A DNA stretch of 64,000 nucleotides from Heterobilharzia americana (lineage: Eukaryota; Platyhelminthes; Trematoda; Strigeidida; Schistosomatidae). Below, one piece after another: positions 1-11,734 of this stretch. The stretch covers positions 41,399,920 through 41,463,919 of the forward strand of contig OX104128.1 in the NCBI GenBank assembly GCA_944470555.2, in the 5' to 3' direction. Numbering within the stretch: position 1 is the first letter of the stretch; every line of letters starts with the position of its first letter. Below the pieces are notes generated by a model. The model searched no databases. It worked only from the letters and a program-made list of their open reading frames with translations, and was not told the DNA's origin. Made by a program: the position numbers and the translations under genes.

Positions 1-239
1 AAAACCTTTGTTGAGCTAAACAAGTGAAAGATGAATGCGTATACCAATGTTAATGATGACCCTAGATTGTTACTAGTAAGTATTTTAATAATAATTAGGA
101 CTTTAAACGCTTAAAATTTCAGTAATTCCTGATTAAAATCCTCTGCTTATATAATCATTTCCACAATAACTTCTATATGAGTATACACAGATGATTATCT
201 ATGAAAAAAGCACAATAATGGTTAGGCCAAGCCACTAAA

Positions 240-575
240 ATCAATTGATTTCAAAACAGTTTTCATTACAGTTCGACATCAGCTGATGAAGCATTGAAAA
301 CTTCGAAGCACGGAACAGGTGTTCCCAAATAGTCTACGACTACTTAGTGATGTACACTCACACCTTTGTTAGGAATCAAACCAATGACGATCAGGTTTCA
401 CAACAATCAAGATACAACAGCCAGTGGGTCGGAATTGAATATTCAGTGTTTTCCAGGTTTGGTTGATTCATCATACAACTCTGAGATCGGTGAGTAGTTC
501 TCCTCACATCCGAAGTGGTTGATCATATAGGTCATTCTGTATCACTAGAACTTCGCAATGTTCATCTCAAACCAA
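240..575 (-). mobile_element. SINE family 1, old copy
   Basis: A heavily diverged reverse-strand copy of the commonest SINE in the window. The order of blocks matches better copies: the tail block (ATGATGAA-like, read in reverse), a decayed hammerhead block near 310-350, a decayed tRNA-like B-box region near 380-400, then the 5' body to about 575. Many substitutions make the limits approximate. No ribozyme core survives. Confidence 0.45.
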
Positions 576-1594
576 ATCATTAGCGAACATCAGGTTCTCT
601 ACTGCCCACTGTTAAGGGGTCACAAACTCGAATCAAACAGTTGCCCAGTGGTCCCTGGTTTTGAATAACTCTCTATGTGTTATTGGTCAGTGATGAAGCC
701 ACCTTTGAGATCAATCAATTCCTGATAAATCTTCGAATTATCTTTTTCATCATTTAACATCCCTGGATCTTAGTACCCTTTGCTGAGTCGTGGTGGTGTT
801 AGGATTCCTCTTGTTGTTCCCTGATGTCCTATTTTATCTTGAACACATGTTTACCTCATCTCAGGATATGTGAGTCTTTTATCTTCCTTTCTGGTTTGTT
901 TTGGACACAACTCTACTGTCTCTACTGTTGACGCACTCTTTGTAAAGTGCTTTCATAGTGATAAACTCATAGATACCTCACGATTCGAGGTTTGTAATTT
1001 ATTAGTCATTATTGCTTATTAATATAGAACCGTATTTCAGACAAGTCCTGTGTTTAGGTTTTATGCGTAACTCAAGTACTTAGTTTATTGTTGAAGTATC
1101 GCTTTGGTTCTGAACTTCTTGGAAAACAAATGGCACATGCTTAAATATATGTGACGAGCAGGACCGCAACTAATTATAAAATACCAACTAAGCCGTTTAG
1201 GCTCGAGACTGAACACAACAGTTTACAGTTAAACAAATGTTACTTCATATGGAAAAGAGAGTACTATACTCACTGACCTTATAGAAGGCTCGTGAACTTG
1301 ACCACAAAGTAACTACTTACTTGAAGTATCTTCTATGCACTAGAAATAGTCATCTGGAGCATAACTGCTACCATCCCATATCTTCATTTTTTTGGCATCT
1401 TTTTTAAGATGATGAAATGATGATATATCTGCCATCAGACTTGATGCTGAAGATTTAATCCCAAATAAGGTAAATCGCAATTAGTCGCTTCTGCTCCACT
1501 TCAGTCTACAACAGCTTACGATATAAAGGATAAAAATGCAAGAAGTTTTAGTTTCATGTTCACCAAGATTTTATCCACTTCAAGGAGAACTATT
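576..1594. other. No gene seen
   Basis: AT-rich sequence with short stop-laden frames. I recognise no repeat, RNA gene or coding signal here. Confidence 0.5.
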
Positions 1595-1760
1595 AATGAC
1601 AGCACCTGAGACCTAGTTAGGAGTCGAACTCAGGGCCCTCGGGTCTCGCAGCGAAAGCCTTAACTATCCAGCCACTAAGTTGGAGTTCAGTCGTTCACAG
1701 CTCTTCAGTCCATGTGGAATACTAAGTTTAAATAAAATCCTTATAAAGTAGAGACTGAAA
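1595..1760 (-). mobile_element. SINE family 1, partial
   Basis: Reverse-strand tRNA-like portion of SINE family 1, with a B-box-like stretch (GAGTTCGACTC on the element strand, near 1,622-1,632) and the 'cagccact' block that recurs in the other copies. The 3' hammerhead part is missing or decayed. It lies just left of a forward copy, making a head-to-head pair. Confidence 0.6.
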
Positions 1761-1779
1761 TACTGTGTAGTGGACATTA

Positions 1780-2100
1780 GTGACATGTTTCGAGATGGAT
1801 ATCCCGAAGTTCTAGTGAGAAGCCGTAACCTATGGGGTCAACCAATCGGAAGTGAAGTGGATGCCAACCGATGATCTTGACAGAAGCAGGGGACTGATAA
1901 CCGCTGGTTTCTGACGTAGTAGCTCAATGGTTAACGTGCCCACGGCAGGACTTGAAAATTCTGTGTTCAGTCACTGACAGGGTCATGGGTGCCTACTACC
2001 ATTGAGTCCCATGCTAGGATGATGCACGTGTTCAGTGCTCCTAGGTTTCTAATGCTTCTCTAACTGAGCTCAGTCCGTGACAAATACAACCTTGAAATAG
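1780..2100 (+). mobile_element. SINE family 1, near full length
   Basis: Forward copy of about 320 bp. In order: the 5' body (block 'ggtcaaccaa' near 1,835), an A-box-like 'tagctcaatggttaac' block near 1,920, a decayed B-box-like block near 1,970, a decayed hammerhead region near 2,010-2,050 with a CATTGAG remnant, and the 3' block ending 'aaccttgaaatag'. The family is tRNA-related and presumably Pol III derived (inference). The ribozyme core is broken. Confidence 0.8.
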
Positions 2101-2232
2101 ATACCCATGTAAATAAGCTTCCAACCAAATAACTTCTTTCGAACTATGACTCATAGCTGAAAACTTGGAATAAACACTACTTAAACAGCAAATCTAAGAA
2201 AAACAGGACTTGATGAATTCATCTGTATTTCG

Positions 2233-2242
2233 TATATATATA

Positions 2243-2281
<39 letters not shown>
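2233..2281. repeat. (TA)n microsatellite
   Basis: A run of about 49 bases of alternating TA with one interruption (gtac). It sits directly left of the inverted LINE fragment. Confidence 0.95.
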
Positions 2282-2284
<3 letters not shown>

Positions 2285-2308
2285 ATACTATATTATATTA
2301 TCATTAGT

Positions 2309-3045
2309 CCCTTGGGTTCCTAATGGAACATAGGGCTTCAGTAGCACGTCTCCAGTGACCTCTGTTCTCTGAGATCTTTTGGACCTGGTTCCACGACAGC
2401 CCACAAGCTCTCATTTCCTCCTCGCACGATCTCCTTCATGTCACCCTCAGCTGGGACACCCAACTCGTCGCTTCCCATGGGGACTCCACTCAAGGGCCTG
2501 GCCTGATGCGTGATGTCCCCAGTCGGCCTTCTCAGTGCATGCACAATCCAATCCATCTCCACTTCCTTCTGCATATTTGTTGCGTGATAGGTTCTTGGTT
2601 GGTTCGTCACCAGTCAGAGTTCCTTGTTGCTTATTCTTTCTGGCCACCTGATCTTCAATAACGAGCCAGTGTAGGCAGTTGTTGATGAATGTCTGTAGTT
2701 TGTTGGAAATCCCTTTCGTAACAAGCCGAGTCTCTGAACCATACAGAATGACTGACTTACTTGACGTTGGTGTTGAAAATGCGGATCTTGTTCTACATGC
2801 TGAGTGGAGTGCAGAAGATCTTCACACTGGTTTCAGGCTAATGAACGCCTGTCTTGCTTTTCTGATTCTGACTTTGACATCCTCGTCTGTCCCGCCTGTA
2901 GTTCAAACAGTGCTGCCTCGGCTGGATAGGTGAAGGAGGTTACTTCCTTTAAGTTTCTCCAGTTGATGGTGACTGGAGTTTGTTGTTGGTGGTGGTGCGG
3001 TATCTTCATCACCTCTGTCTTCTCTATATTCAATTGAAGTCCCGT

Positions 3046-3048
<3 letters not shown>
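2309..3048 (-). mobile_element. RTE-type LINE, 3' fragment
   Basis: Reverse-strand fragment matching the last 0.7 kb of RTE copies A-C. The element's 3' end, 'ggaacccaaggga', is at 2,309-2,325. Coding remains read as the C-terminal tail of the reverse transcriptase: a 'TNQPRT' stretch, then 'EVEMDWIVHALRRPTGDI', then 'ESLWAVVEPG' (2,338-2,610). Frameshifts break the frame. The fragment is 5'-truncated and bounded on both sides by long TA arrays, so no target-site duplication can be read. It was probably dead on arrival. Confidence 0.85.

Positions 3049-3113
<65 letters not shown>
3049..3113. repeat. (TA)n microsatellite
   Basis: An uninterrupted TA run of about 65 bases, abutting the truncated end of the inverted LINE fragment. 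It is the longest pure microsatellite in the window. Confidence 0.97.
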
Positions 3114-3117
<4 letters not shown>

Positions 3118-3190
3118 TTAAATTAGTCTGTTTGGTGCCGCCCCCGACACCAGAAGTTGTTTTTGGAATTAAGTAGTGAATTAACTAAAC

Positions 3191-3332
3191 GAGTGACTTT
3201 AAAGACTACTCTAGAAACAATTAAAATGGCCAATCAGATTTCTCCATTTCTTCTGGAAAGGCAGATTTCCATAAGATACTGAAGTTTAATTGGCTATTTC
3301 AGTTGTAGCTAGGGTGGCATTTAAAGTCACTC
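3191..3332. repeat. Foldback (MITE-like) repeat, copy 1
   Basis: 142 bp with imperfect inverted arms of about 55 bp. It starts GAGTGACTTTAAAG and ends with the reverse complement, CTTTAAAGTCACTC-like (one substitution). The asymmetric centre contains the 'aaggcagattt' block seen in other copies. It has no coding capacity. It could be a non-autonomous DNA transposon. Confidence 0.85.
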
Positions 3333-3344
3333 AACTAATCGGAG

Positions 3345-4470
3345 CTTATGTTTGACTAGAACATGTACTCTAGAATATTGCAGAGAACAGGGATTAGAAT
3401 TGTAATGCATAATACTTCAATCAATCCCCAAAAATTGTCACACAACCAGTCCACTAAATAGTTACAAGCTGCTCAGACGGCTCAATCACCCTAACGGTTA
3501 CAACAGAATGGATGCAATTCTGCCTAAATGATAACCAATAGAATTATAGTGTTTTCAAGGCGGTGGAACAACATTAACCAGTGTGAGTATCGTAAGGCTT
3601 GGTTTGACAGGACGTGAACGCACACAATTATCACGTGTCTGTCTAGCCAGCCATTAGTCTTCAATATATGCTATCGAGGCTAACATAATTACAAGCATTA
3701 ACAAGGCAACGACAAAGAATTATGCAATTCAATGGGTTGTTTCTAGGGCTAGATGTTTTACGTAATTGTTAAAAAGTAACAGAATCTGGAAACATTTGAT
3801 AAAAGAATAACATGAAGCTGCTACGGTAAAGGTGAATTCAGCGACTAGAGAAAATGAAAGAGAGTATGCTAAAATGATGAAAGCTATAAATTGTGAAAGT
3901 GTAAAAACAAGCAACATGATAAAGGTTGTACGCAACTCGAAACACACCTCAACTATCATTTGGAAAGAAACACTAACGAAAATGAATCGACAAAAGAATA
4001 TATGTGTCTGTAGAATATGTCATCATAGAAGGTTCAGACTGATCACCCTTTATTTCTTTACATAGGAATCTAGTTTTTATCGTTGAATGACAGTTTTTGC
4101 AAAACCGAAGTAGTCTCCTATTCGTCTGTTAATTCATGACTCTGAGACTTTTACAAGCCTGAATATCATGATCACAATGTGTTAAATGAAATGTGATTCA
4201 ACCGTATAGAGATATCGTTACACGAACTTGATAGGTATTAGGAAATTTGATTTCTTAGGCAAAGCAACAGCAATCTTTGTGAAAGCTCAGTGATTTCGCT
4301 TATAAAAGTGTATGTAATGTGGCATATTTTCTTGTCTGATCATTCCATATTTATTGTTCTGTTCTCACAAGTAATGTAGGCTAATTCTAACAATCCTTGA
4401 AAATGTTTTGGTCACTACTCAAATTACTAGCTATTCCATAGAAAGATCAAATGCTTAATATCTCAAAACG
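3345..4470. other. No gene seen
   Basis: AT-rich intergenic or intronic-looking DNA. Frames of 70-80 codons occur on both strands near 3,730-4,065, but they overlap each other, have no recognisable motif and look like chance frames. Confidence 0.5.
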
Positions 4471-4489
4471 TGCCCACCACGAAACTTGA

Positions 4490-7424
4490 TAGAACTGTGC
4501 TCCTCCTCTTCCTCCTCCTCCTCCTCCTCCTGCTGCAAGATCAGCACCATGACAGTAAGATTCAACTCGAAAGGAAGCAAAGTCACAATCAAACAATGCT
4601 ACGCTATACTGTCCACCTACAGATAATGCAGATACGAATCAAGAGAAGAAGAAGGAATTCCACAGACAACTGCAATCTGTACTGGACTGGATAAGACCCC
4701 ACTCAAGTTGACGACATCAAAATTCTAATGGGTTGGGTGGCATGAATGCCAAACTGAAAGTGGACAACACAGGAAGAGGATTCATGCATCATGCATGGAG
4801 AAGCACTTGATGAAATGATGAATGAGAATAGAGAACTGTTTGCAGACTTCTGTTCATTCAACGATTTGGTGATTGGAGGCGAGGCGAGACAGTGTGTACA
4901 AACACAAGGATACTCACAAGACAGCGACATGGATTTGTTTCCACTAGACACCAGACACACTACACTAAAAGTCAGATCGCCTTTATCTCAATTTCTAGAA
5001 GGTGGAGACGCAGTCAGCCTACTGGACACGAGATCAGATGAGATGAAGAAGTGGAGCATATGTGTGTTCACACCACTCACACCACTATCCAGTGCAAGGA
5101 ACCTGTATTCAAAATCAAGTTGAAAGCCTTCACATAAATTAATGATGACGATAGACGTCAGTTGAAGTTGAACACCGAGAACAGGAACTGAACTGAAGGA
5201 GGAAACTACAAAGGACATCGTCACATTAGCTATCAGGTGTAAATGGGAGACACTGAGCAACATCCCCGAGGAGACCTGCATGGAAGAACACTGGAACTCT
5301 TTGAAAGAAATGTAGAAAGAAACCCGCATAACCGTATTAGGGAGGAAGGCGAAAGAAGAAAAGGAATGGAAGCTGATACAGGAGGGAGTGGAAGATGGTG
5401 AATCAGAAGATGAACTAGTGAAATACAGTGCAGGGATGAACAACGAAAAGAGGAACAACGCAACTGGACAAAGAAGTGAAGAGGAGTGCGCGCAAAGACA
5501 AAAGACACTTCTACGACACACTGGCAGATGAAGCTGAACAGACAGGCTGCAGGTAGGAGAGACAGAGACCTGAAAACACTACATCAAATAACCAGGTTAC
5601 TATCCGGGAAGTGGTCAACACAACACAGGTGAGACCAATGGAAGATAGTGAAGGAAACCTAGTTAGCGATGAGGAGAGACAAAGGAAACGATGGGATGAC
5701 CACTTCGAAAAACTCTTAAATCGATCATCACCACCGCCACCTGCAACTCGTCAAGAAATACAACTAGCAGCCCAGCCACAGAATTAACAGTGAACGCAAG
5801 CCTTCCGACAAGAGTGGAAGTGAAATTTTGAATGCCATAAAGTTACTGAAATGCGGAAAAGCATCAGGACCAGGTGGAATTCTTCTAGAAGCACTGAAAA
5901 CAGAAACAGAAACATCAGCAGCGGACATGCTTACACCACTATTGCAGTAGGTTTGCAAGGGAGGAAGGAAGGGAAGGTACCTACCGGTGGATTGGAAGAA
6001 GGGCTACCTTCTCAAACTCCCAAAGAAAGGAGACCTGAGTCTCTGCAAGAATTGGCGCGGAATCCTCCACCCCTGATCACCCCAAGCAGAATATTAAGCC
6101 GCATCATCCCGAAGAGACTAAACAATGCACTGGATTCAAAACTACTACCGCAACAGGCTGACTGGATTCAGGAAGAACAAATTATGTGACGATCAAATTG
6201 CAGCGCTACGCTACGCACTGTCATAAGACAGAATATAGAATGGCAGTCAACTCAAGTCAACCTCAACTTCATCGACTTTGAACAGGCCTTCGACAGCCTC
6301 GACCGAGAAGTAGCTTGGCAGCCGCTTCAACACTACACAGTGAGTGCCAAAAACCCTTATCAACCTCATTCAACAGATATATGACGACGCCACATGCCAG
6401 GTGATCCACAACAGAAAGCTCAGTGACACTTTTGGAGTGAAGACAGGAGTAAGACAAGGCTACCTACTATCACCAATGATCTTCCTGATTGTGATGGATT
6501 GGATCATGCAACAAACTGTCATGGGGGAGAAGATGAGCATACTCTGGACCGATGAAAAGAACCTAGAAGATTTGGATTTCGCCAACGATGCTTTATGTCC
6601 AATGTCGCACAAACCCGAAGATCTACAGGACAAAACTAACAAGTTGACAGAAGAGGTGAGACAACGAAAACGGTACTTCAAGTGAATATAGAGGAGACAG
6701 AGGTGATGGGGATACCCAACCAACAACAACATCAAAAACAAGAGGCACCAATCACCATTAACGGGAGAAACTTGAAGTAGTCTCTTTCACCTACCTAGTC
6801 AAGGCAGCATCGTTTCAACTACAGGTGGTGGCACTGATGATGATGTCAAAACCAGGATCGAGAGGACAGCAACACAGGCTTTCATTAGTCTGAAACCAGT
6901 ATGGAGATCTACTGCACTCAACCCAGCATAGAGTGTGAACGAGATCCGGATTTTCAACACCAACGTCAAGTCAGTGCTTCTACATAGTTCAGAAACTTGG
7001 CGCGTTACGAGAAGCATTTCCAACAAACTACAAACATTCATCAACAGCTGCCTACACTCGATACTGAAGCTCAGATGGCCAGAAAGAATAAGCTACAAGG
7101 AACTTTGGCTGGTGACGAACCAACCAAGAACCCACCACCTCACAGAAGTGGAGATGGATTGGGTTGGGCAAACACTGAGAGGCCTAACTGCGGACATCAT
7201 GCACCAGACCAGGCCGTCTGGTGAAATCCACAGGGAGAAACGACGAGTTGGGCGTGCGAGGCGAGGATGATATGGAGGAGATCTTGTGAGGAAGAAATGA
7301 AAGCTTGTGGGCAGCGGTGGCGCCTGGTCGAAAATACTGCAGAGAACAGAGTGGAATGGAAACGTGCTACTGAAGCTCCATGTTCCACTAGGAACCCAAG
7401 GGCCAAATAACAATAATAATACTG
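4490..7424 (+). mobile_element. RTE-clade LINE copy A, 5'-truncated
   Basis: A non-LTR retrotransposon lacking its 5' UTR and the first part of the endonuclease. Clear homology to copies B and C begins near 4,530, just after a (CTC)n stretch at about 4,498-4,533. The order is endonuclease C-part (4,540-5,130), linker (5,150-5,840), reverse transcriptase (5,850-6,690), and C-terminal tail ending at 'ggaacccaagggcc' (7,391-7,404) with an 'aataacaataataat' tail. It lacks many of the small insertions shared by B and C, so it comes from a separate branch. A short AAACGT match (4,466-4,471 and 7,425-7,430) is a weak target-site-duplication candidate. Confidence 0.9.
4540..7390 (+). pseudogene. Endonuclease/reverse transcriptase remnant (copy A)
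   Basis: Broken open reading frame of the LINE polyprotein. Endonuclease residues near 4,830-4,890 read 'MNENRELFADFCSFNDLVIGG', a conserved stretch of RTE endonucleases. The RT is best at 6,344-6,685: 'NLIQQIYDDATCQVIHN', then 'VKTGVRQGYLLSP' (RT block 4), then 'LEDLDFANDA'. The last of these is the active-site box, where F/YxDD is expected, and the first catalytic Asp is read as Asn (AAC at 6,584-6,586). C-terminal frames at 6,935-7,270 carry 'NTNVKSVLLHSSETWRVT' and 'NQPRTHHLTEVEMDWVGQTL'. Multiple stops and frameshifts make it non-functional. Confidence 0.9.
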
Positions 7425-10030
7425 AAACGTATAGGAGTCTAGTGTCTCATGTAACTTATTTACTCTAAATTTATCATGGATTGTTATTCTTAGCTTCTGA
7501 ATCTTTTGTGTTAATGATAACCTGGAAAGTATTTTACGTCATTCCAAATGTAACCTGCATATATTTTACTGTTAACTGACATTATTCGCTCGATTCAGTT
7601 GAGTAATCTTTAGGATACTGATAGGTATTTTAATAGTTTTTTAAAATTATCAACTGATTTATATTAGCTAACAGAAACTATCCTCAATTAATCTACATAG
7701 AACAGTCCCTCAACCCTTATTTAAGATTACCAATTGATGCACATCCGTTGCCTAATAAAAAGACAAAAAGTTATCGGTTTTTTGTGTGAATACATTACAC
7801 TTACATCCCTTGACTCGAATCCACTAGTCAATGTTTTCAATCATTTCCCAATTGACGATGCAACACCGTAATCATCCATGATCATTAGTTGGTATTCCTT
7901 CTTACTTGACCTGCTTAATCTTCGTAGAATCTATCTGGATCACAGTCACTAATCGGCATAGATTTAGTATTCCACTAAGTGGTTCATGTTTAGCTAATTG
8001 ATGTGATGTACGTAAATCATGAAGAGTACTTAGTACTAAAAGTCGGTTTCGTCCTGGTTTGAGTGTAAACCTGCACCATGAACCAACAACCTAGTGCAAG
8101 CTTCCATCGAAGACTGTTACCTGAAGAGGCACAATATACATCTACAACCATTTGTTATTCCCTATACTACCGGTTAACAGTAATCTACAATAAGAACTAC
8201 TAAGAAATTAGGTTGTAAAGTTTTTCAGTATACTTATTTACCTTCCTATGTGGATAGATTGGATTGCTTTATCATTTAGTTACGTAACCGCCTTCATAAG
8301 TTCCAATCTGGCTGACCCTATTTTTTTCTAGTGAATGGGGAACTCTTTTGTATTACCGTAGGAATGAAAAAATATGGAGTGACGCGGCTTCACTCATAAT
8401 TCAGCTGTTCAGGCCTACACATATTTTTTCATAGTGCTTTTGCCTACTTATATTTAATTTCAGTACACACATAACAAATGAATAAAAAGAATGGACGCGA
8501 TTAATTCTCAACCGATAGATATTGCCTTTCAATAATTTATCGTCATATGAGCTACAAAAGAGCATAAAACATCTGAATTATGAATCTTGTAGTAGTTCAT
8601 AAGTAAAATATATATACATTTGTGCAAAAAACAAATGCAATGCATCTTTTAGGCGTAAACACTTACAACAGATCATACCATATATTGTATATTCGATGAA
8701 ATGAAATATGCAAATGGAAAAAAGAATCATGACCTTTCTTCTTCGAAAATCACACTTAATTATCTTTACTTTCTATTACTACGCCATACTCTTCCTATAT
8801 GAAAATAGTTAATGCTTTTGGTTAAAAGTTGGGTTAATGACAAATCGGTGAATAAAATGAAGAGAAGAGAATTTGCTATCGAGTTACACACACATACACA
8901 TGTACATAAAAATAGAGAACACTCTTATTACTCTTATTTATGCATCCTTTTCTTGATATGGTTAAATGTTTTGTAGAAAGTACACGATGAAGTGAACCAG
9001 GAATTCACAGATATATATATGCACATTTATAAACTAAAGCGTATAAAGTATGCACCGAACGTTAACATCATTACGATCATCACGTGATTTCGTAAAACGA
9101 AGTGAAAGTACTTATATGAATTGTAGAACCATAATAACATTATGTTTCTGCTTGTAATGTAACGCAGTAATTCACGAATGAGAAAGTTCTATGATTAAAT
9201 CATACAGCTCAGAGAACACAACACAACCAAGACCATCCAAGTGTGCTACAAATATTCTCCACCATTTCAAAATTCCCTAGTATTTTTTAATACACCACAG
9301 AGAAAGAAGTGCAGGATTTATTTTTATTCAAATTGGATTTCATTGTTAGTATATAATAGTTACGCGGCTATCAGTAATACAGTGTCCTATCCTAATTTCT
9401 CATCTCCACATATCGATTTTCTTTGTGTGAACTGTTGACAAAACCTTAAGACTTCATTAGCCTATTCATTGCCACATCTAGCTATCATGGCAGACATTTT
9501 CAGCATGGATAATATCTAGTTCAATACACCGTTTGGAGATCTGCGTGTCAATGTTATCTTCAGAAATGTCAACTCTATTGAGACAGTACACACACACATA
9601 GAGTACTTGTGAGTGATTGTTTTGAATTCACCGACTTTATGTACGCCAAGTTCCTAATCGTTATCCGACTTATGTCAATCTGTTATGAAGGCCTACTTCG
9701 AAATCAGCGGTACATATTTATGGGGTACGATGTTAGTTATTCATATGGTTTAGTTAAATTAACTCTATCTCCGGCTCACCTAGGTAACCTGGTTGACTTA
9801 GAAGAATCTCTTCCATTACACGACTGATGATTAGCTCAAATGTGGACGCAAAAACACGTAGTCAGATGTTAAGATGATGAAGTTCTAAGTTCTTTTCGGT
9901 AATATTCAACTACTCGCATCACTGACAAGTGTATATTCCAACCCAAATTTTACTTTTCTTGATTTTTTGTTCCTTGTAATTACTGTTTTATGGGCAAAGC
10001 ATATTTAAAAGAATAACCAGACGAAACTGT
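7425..10030. other. No gene seen
   Basis: About 2.6 kb of AT-rich sequence. Frames at 9,241-9,438 and 9,609-9,827 have methionines but no recognisable domain and no splice context I can defend. A block near 8,040-8,110 looks faintly like an old hammerhead SINE but is too decayed to call. Confidence 0.5.
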
Positions 10031-10034
10031 CTAT

Positions 10035-10210
10035 TGTAATTTGGTTGGTTGTGACCAGCAGAGGAATCCAGGATGCGCATTTCGTCTTATTCATGACTCG
10101 TTAGTTGGATGTACCTGTACCCTAGTGAGTAATGTTGTTCCCACTGAGACTCGAACCTCATACCAATTGCTTCAAACGGTGTTATCCACTATGCCACGGA
10201 GAATCGATAG
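10035..10210 (-). mobile_element. SINE family 2 (SMalpha-like), tRNA/ribozyme part
   Basis: Reverse-strand copy. On the element strand it carries a B-box-like GGTTCGAGTCT, then 'agtgggaacaacattactcac', then a hammerhead block whose core reads CTAACGA (G5 changed) followed by an intact GAAA. It ends in 'cctggattcctctgctgg'. It is interrupted or followed by a forward copy of the same family, giving a nested inverted structure. Confidence 0.8.
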
Positions 10211-10214
10211 CCAC

Positions 10215-10405
10215 TTCTTGTACAACAGGTAGTAGTTATTACTATTTATTGATGTGCTTGTAATTTTCCATCGTTTTATTGGATCGAACTGTTTGACTTT
10301 AGTGGGGACAACATCACTCACTAGGGTGCGGGTACACCCAGCTGATGAGTCCCAAACAGGACGAAACGCGCGTCCTGGATTCCTCTGTTAACCACAACCA
10401 AACAA
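10215..10405 (+). mobile_element. SINE family 2 (SMalpha-like), internally deleted
   Basis: Forward copy. The head block ('tatttattgatgtgcttg') fuses at about 10,300 to the tail block ('agtggggacaacatcactca') and lacks the tRNA-like middle. The tail holds the best-preserved hammerhead ribozyme in the window. Confidence 0.75.
10336..10380 (+). ncRNA. Hammerhead ribozyme (type I, minimal stem III), core intact
   Basis: The core reads CTGATGA (10,342-10,348), stem II GTCC/GGAC with a six-base loop, GAAA (10,363-10,366), then stem III ACGC/GCGT as a palindrome with no loop, then the cleavage triplet GTC (10,372-10,374). Stem I is CCAG/CTGG. All invariant core bases are present. The same layout is known for the SMalpha hammerheads of Schistosoma mansoni. 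A stem III with no loop suggests cleavage as a dimer, as described for small hammerheads linked to Penelope-like elements. Activity is an inference. Confidence 0.8.
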
Positions 10406-10535
10406 ATCGCCATAACATTCAGGCAATATAGAGGTTTCCGCATAGGAGCCTATATGCCAATGGAGGTTGAACAATTTGATCTAATAAAACAATGAAGAAT
10501 TACAAGTATATCAATAAATAGTAAAAACTGTTTAC
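10405..10535 (-). mobile_element. SINE family 2, head fragment
   Basis: Reverse complement of the family 2 head. The stretch at 10,466-10,531 pairs as an inverted repeat with 10,230-10,300. It also resembles 19,315-19,430 ('tatatgggctcttatgaggttga'-like block). Probably the other end of the reverse copy at 10,035-10,210, split by the forward insertion. Confidence 0.7.
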
Positions 10536-10569
10536 TATTTTTTTATTTGTTTATCAAATGTCGACTGCG

Positions 10570-10750
10570 TTTGGATGTTTGTGGACGCAAAAAATGTTTC
10601 CTTGTTAGAGGATAACGCTCGGGAGTTCAAAGTCCTGGATTTCAGGCATAGTGGGAACAATGTTGCTTACTAGGCGGGAGGCACATTCAACTGATGAGTC
10701 CTAAATTAGACGAGATGCCAGTTCTCGATTCCACTGCTAGTCACTAAACA
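10570..10750 (+). mobile_element. SINE family 2, partial
   Basis: Forward copy with a decayed tRNA-like part and a hammerhead block: CTGATGA at 10,691-10,697 is intact, but the GAAA box reads GAGA. The 3' flank is 'cgattccactgctagtcac'. Predicted inactive. Confidence 0.75.
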
Positions 10751-10839
10751 TCAATAATTTCGAAAAATGTCTCCACTTTCCTTTGTGAAGTACGAATTTA
10801 TTTGTGTCAATAGTTACAGTCTAATTCAATTTGGAGGTT

Positions 10840-11045
10840 TTGGGGGATTTATTTATTGATGTCAGTTTGGTATTCATCATGCACTAACATCATATAGAGG
10901 AACAGCGGAGACCTAGGAGCACTAGACAGCTGTTTTTCTAGTATGGGTCTCTTCAATAGTATAAGTCCATGACCCTGCCAGGAATCGAACCCGGGAACTT
11001 CACGTCTCGCTTGGAGCACGCTAACATTGAGCCACTGCGTCCAGG
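10840..11045 (-). mobile_element. SINE family 1
   Basis: Reverse copy. Its A/T-rich 3' end ('gggggatttatttattga' on the plus strand) is at left, the hammerhead block near 10,925-10,960 is decayed, and a good tRNA-like B box (GGGTTCGATTCC on the element strand, 10,981-10,992) is followed by the 'tgagccactg' block. Confidence 0.8.
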
Positions 11046-11734
11046 GTTATTTTGGTCCAGGCACTCAGTTTCCAACATTTTGGGTAGTAGGTTCTTCGAA
11101 CCCTGCTTCGTTTACCTACACCTGAGCAGTCAGGTAGTATCAAACTCTGTTGCACTATGTATTTGGCTTATAACCTTGTGTATAAATCTGTGTTTGGTTA
11201 TCAAGTATTACTTTATTGTTTACATGTATGAAGTGATCAGGATTTCTGAGAGTCTTAGGTTTTGCACTTTTGCAGCACTCATTGGTAAGGTATATCTACG
11301 ATATCTGCTACCAATACACCTTGGTGACAACCTCCATACATCCAACATTAGACATAATGCACTACCTAATCATATCACTTAGCTTCTTGGCGATATTGAG
11401 AAGTTGAGAACTGACACTTGTGTCAGTTACCGTTTCCTGAACACCATATGGTGTGAAAACCTATCAGTTTGTGCAAACTCAATACAATACTATCGTTAGG
11501 TTACCGTGTTATGCAATGCGATTGATTTGGTTTTTTGTTTGACAACTATTTTCTTGGTACAAGAAAGGACGTTCTTCAAAGAAAACAAGAAAACTGTCTT
11601 CAATATTTTTCATCTAAAAGCTTAATTTCGATATACTGCACCTTCATCTCTTAGATTCAGCATCACACTTGTCAAGCGAGACTGAGAAAAAGTGTTCACG
11701 GGTGCCGTCTGAAGTATTTTGGTTTTGAATTTAG

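Noticed and set aside
4988..5521. A 177-codon reverse frame, the longest in the window, with Ser/Leu/Phe-rich composition
   Set aside because: It is the antisense of the endonuclease and linker region of LINE copy A. The same antisense frame recurs opposite copies B and C.
4466..7430. AAACGT as the target-site duplication of LINE copy A
   Set aside because: Only six bases, and the 5' edge of homology is not sharp, so it could be chance. Mentioned only as a weak candidate.
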